Below are positions 6,366 to 7,366 of a DNA stretch of 7,366 nt, one piece after another. Numbering within the stretch: the first letter of the stretch is position 1; each line of letters starts with the position of its first letter. The stretch lies in assembly GCA_964569055.1 (NCBI GenBank), contig CAZMSZ010000373.1, forward strand, positions 1-7,366, read 5' to 3'. Origin of the DNA: JAWLGW01 sp964569055 (GTDB lineage: Bacteria; Planctomycetota; J058). The notes beneath the pieces were generated by a model, which was not told the DNA's origin, ran no database searches, and saw only the letters and a list, made by a program, of their open reading frames with translations. The position numbers were made by a program, and so were the translations under genes.

Positions 6366-6480
6366 CATTTCTAATTTCTAATTCCCTGTTCGTATTTCAT
6401 ATTCCTTGGCAGGAACCCCTCGGCCGGAAATATGAAATATCAACATGTAATTAGAAATTAGGAATGACGAATGGCTGTCG
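6352..6480. repeat. 129-bp AT-rich imperfect palindrome (MITE/REP-like or long RNA hairpin)
   Basis: The left arm is 6352-6405 and the right arm 6426-6480, around a 20-base G+C-rich loop. The left arm matches the reverse complement of the right at 46 of 55 aligned positions (8 substitutions, one gap). Both ends are CGACAGCC/GGCTGTCG, and shared internal blocks include CTAATTTCTAATT and TATTTCATATT. The outer arms contain a period-7 motif (ATTTCTA repeated). Outside its ends and loop the element is roughly 30% G+C, in sharp contrast to its surroundings. It encodes nothing credible. It could be a non-autonomous mobile element, a REP/BIME-type repeat or a structured RNA; copy number in the genome would decide. 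Confidence 0.75.
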
Positions 6481-6490
6481 CCAATGAGGA

Positions 6491-6511
6491 GCTCTCGGCT
6501 CCAGCGAGAGC
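6491..6511. repeat. 7-bp perfect hairpin upstream of the reductase gene
   Basis: GCTCTCG (6491-6497) and CGAGAGC (6505-6511) form a perfect inverted repeat around a 7-base loop. It lies just after the AT-rich palindrome and upstream of the candidate promoter. No T-tract follows, so it could be an operator-like site or a chance G+C hairpin. Confidence 0.35.
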
Positions 6512-6557
6512 GCAGCGACACCTTCGAGGCCACGCTCGCCCCCGCACCGGGCGCGCG

Positions 6558-6563
6558 TAGAAT
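6558..6563 (+). promoter_or_regulatory. -10-like TAGAAT upstream of the reductase gene
   Basis: TAGAAT matches the -10 consensus at 5 of 6 positions and lies 24 bp before the ATG, predicting a short leader that contains the ribosome-binding site. The expected -35 position is G+C-rich with no TTGACA-like hexamer, so either an activator or another sigma factor is needed, or the call is wrong. Confidence 0.4.
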
Positions 6564-6576
6564 GCGCCCCCCGAAC

Positions 6577-6583
6577 GGAGGAG
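6577..6583 (+). promoter_or_regulatory. strong Shine-Dalgarno GGAGGAG for the reductase gene
   Basis: GGAGGAG ends 4 bases before the ATG at 6588; its GGAGG core ends 6 bases before it. It is the clearest ribosome-binding site in the window and fixes the start of the reductase. Confidence 0.75.
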
Positions 6584-6587
6584 CGCC

Positions 6588-7366
6588 ATGAGCGAAGAGA
6601 CCCCCTGGGCCCTGATCCTGGGTGCATCGAGCGGCTTCGGCGCCGCGGCCAGCGTGGCGCTGGCCCGCGCCGGCATGAACGTGATCGGCGTGCACCTCGA
6701 CCGCAAGGCGACGATGCCCGCGGCCGAGGCGGTGCAGGCGGCCGTGCGCGAGGCCGGGCGCGAGGCGCTGTTCTTCAACCGCAACGCGGCCGCGGACGAG
6801 CACCGGGCCGAGGTGCTCGACGGGGTCGCGGCGCGCTTCGCGCAGGGCGACGGCGCGCACACCGTGCGCGTGCTGCTCCACTCGATCGCGTTCGGCACGC
6901 TCAAGCCGTACGTGGCCGCGGCGGAGGGCGAGCGCCTCAACCGCAAGAACATCGAGATGACCCTCGACGTCATGGCGAACAGCCTCGTCTACTGGGCGCA
7001 GGACCTCGTCGGCCGCGAGCTGATGGGCGAGGGCGGCCGGATCTTCGCCATGACCAGCGCCGGCGGGCGCCGGGTGTGGCCGTCCTACGGCGCGGTCTCG
7101 GCCGCCAAGGCCGCGATCGAGTCGCACATTCGCCAGCTCGCCCTCGAGCTCGCGCCGCGCGGGATCGCCTGCAACTCGATCCAGGCCGGCGTGACCGACA
7201 CGCCCGCCCTGCGCAAGATCCCCGGCCACGAGGGCATGATCGAGCGGGCCAAGGCCATGAACCCCGCGGGCCGCCTCACCACGCCCGAGGACGTCGCCGG
7301 CGCGCTGGTGCTGTTCAGCGACCGCCGCCTCGACTTCATGACCGGCAACGTGATCCGGCTCGACGG
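6588..7366 (+). CDS. FabL-like enoyl-ACP reductase / SDR oxidoreductase, C-terminus cut by window edge
   Basis: A short-chain dehydrogenase/reductase-fold protein, most like NAD(P)H-dependent enoyl-ACP reductases, which reduce the trans-2 double bond in the last step of each fatty-acid elongation cycle. 259 codons are visible and only the extreme C-terminus is missing. The cofactor loop is GASSGFG (12-18, GxxxGxG). LLHSIAF (97-102 region) resembles the VHSI segment of FabI. The catalytic pair is Tyr167 and Lys174 in YGAVSAAK, a Tyr-x6-Lys spacing typical of FabI/FabL rather than the Tyr-x3-Lys of ordinary SDRs. The position ten residues before Tyr167, the second Tyr in E. coli FabI, is Ser, as in B. 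subtilis FabL. The end, FMTGNVIRLDG, is the usual SDR C-terminal strand. The ATG is fixed by GGAGGAG. A different 2-enoyl or keto reductase within the SDR family remains possible. Confidence 0.85.
   Translation, partial: MSEETPWALILGASSGFGAAASVALARAGMNVIGVHLDRKATMPAAEAVQAAVREAGREALFFNRNAAADEHRAEVLDGVAARFAQGDGAHTVRVLLHSIAFGTLKPYVAAAEGERLNRKNIEMTLDVMANSLVYWAQDLVGRELMGEGGRIFAMTSAGGRRVWPSYGAVSAAKAAIESHIRQLALELAPRGIACNSIQAGVTDTPALRKIPGHEGMIERAKAMNPAGRLTTPEDVAGALVLFSDRRLDFMTGNVIRLD

Noticed and set aside
6352..6480. The palindrome as a retron ncRNA or a CRISPR remnant
   Set aside because: No reverse transcriptase or cas gene is present in the window, and there is no repeat-spacer pattern; a single inverted repeat does not support either.
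6347..6520. Direct repeat CGCAGCGACA at 6347-6356 and 6511-6520 as a target-site duplication of the AT-rich element
   Set aside because: The left copy overlaps the palindrome end and the right copy lies 30 bases beyond the other end, so they do not flank the element as a target duplication should.
6378..7229. A 283-codon minus-strand frame running into the AT-rich palindrome
   Set aside because: Mostly antisense to the reductase; its last residues simply translate the palindrome. No ribosome-binding site or domain.

Overview
The window is very G+C-rich (roughly 70% or more by eye). Most codons end in G or C, and long stop-free shadow frames lie opposite nearly every gene. Together with a prokaryotic RING-type zinc finger and a FabL-like enoyl-ACP reductase, this suggests a high-GC member of the former Deltaproteobacteria (Myxococcota-like). 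That placement is an inference; no rRNA or other decisive marker is present.

Layout, left to right. (1) 1-2225, minus: most of polA (DNA polymerase I), cut by the left edge just before the O-helix. (2) 2230-2817, minus: a DUF4126 membrane protein four bases upstream of polA and probably in the same operon. (3) 2894-3229, plus: a small 111-residue protein of unknown function, transcribed divergently from the DUF4126/polA operon across a 76-bp intergenic region. (4) 3258-4442, minus: an unusual 394-residue protein that I read as arrestin-like domain, transmembrane hairpin, second arrestin-like domain and C-terminal C4HC3 RING/PHD-like zinc finger. (5) 4480-4914, minus: a 144-residue helical protein of unknown function, 37 bp upstream of the arrestin/RING gene and probably in an operon with it. 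(6) 5000-6316, plus: a 438-residue unknown protein with a central Gly-rich hydrophobic segment, divergent from gene 5. (7) 6317-6587: an intergenic region with an intrinsic terminator, a strikingly AT-rich 129-bp imperfect palindrome and a second small hairpin. (8) 6588-7366, plus: a FabL-like SDR-fold enoyl-ACP reductase, cut by the right edge.

polA and the reductase are housekeeping genes (DNA repair/replication and fatty-acid elongation). The candidate for something undescribed is the middle block, 3258-6316. It holds three uncharacterised proteins in a divergent arrangement, two of them apparently anchored by a central hydrophobic hairpin, and one pairing arrestin-like folds with a prokaryotic RING-type finger. 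No E1, E2, ubiquitin-like protein or deubiquitinase is visible here, so a link to ubiquitin-like conjugation or to membrane trafficking is only a hypothesis. The second notable item is the AT-rich palindrome upstream of the reductase, which looks like a foreign or repetitive element (MITE/REP-like) or a long RNA hairpin.
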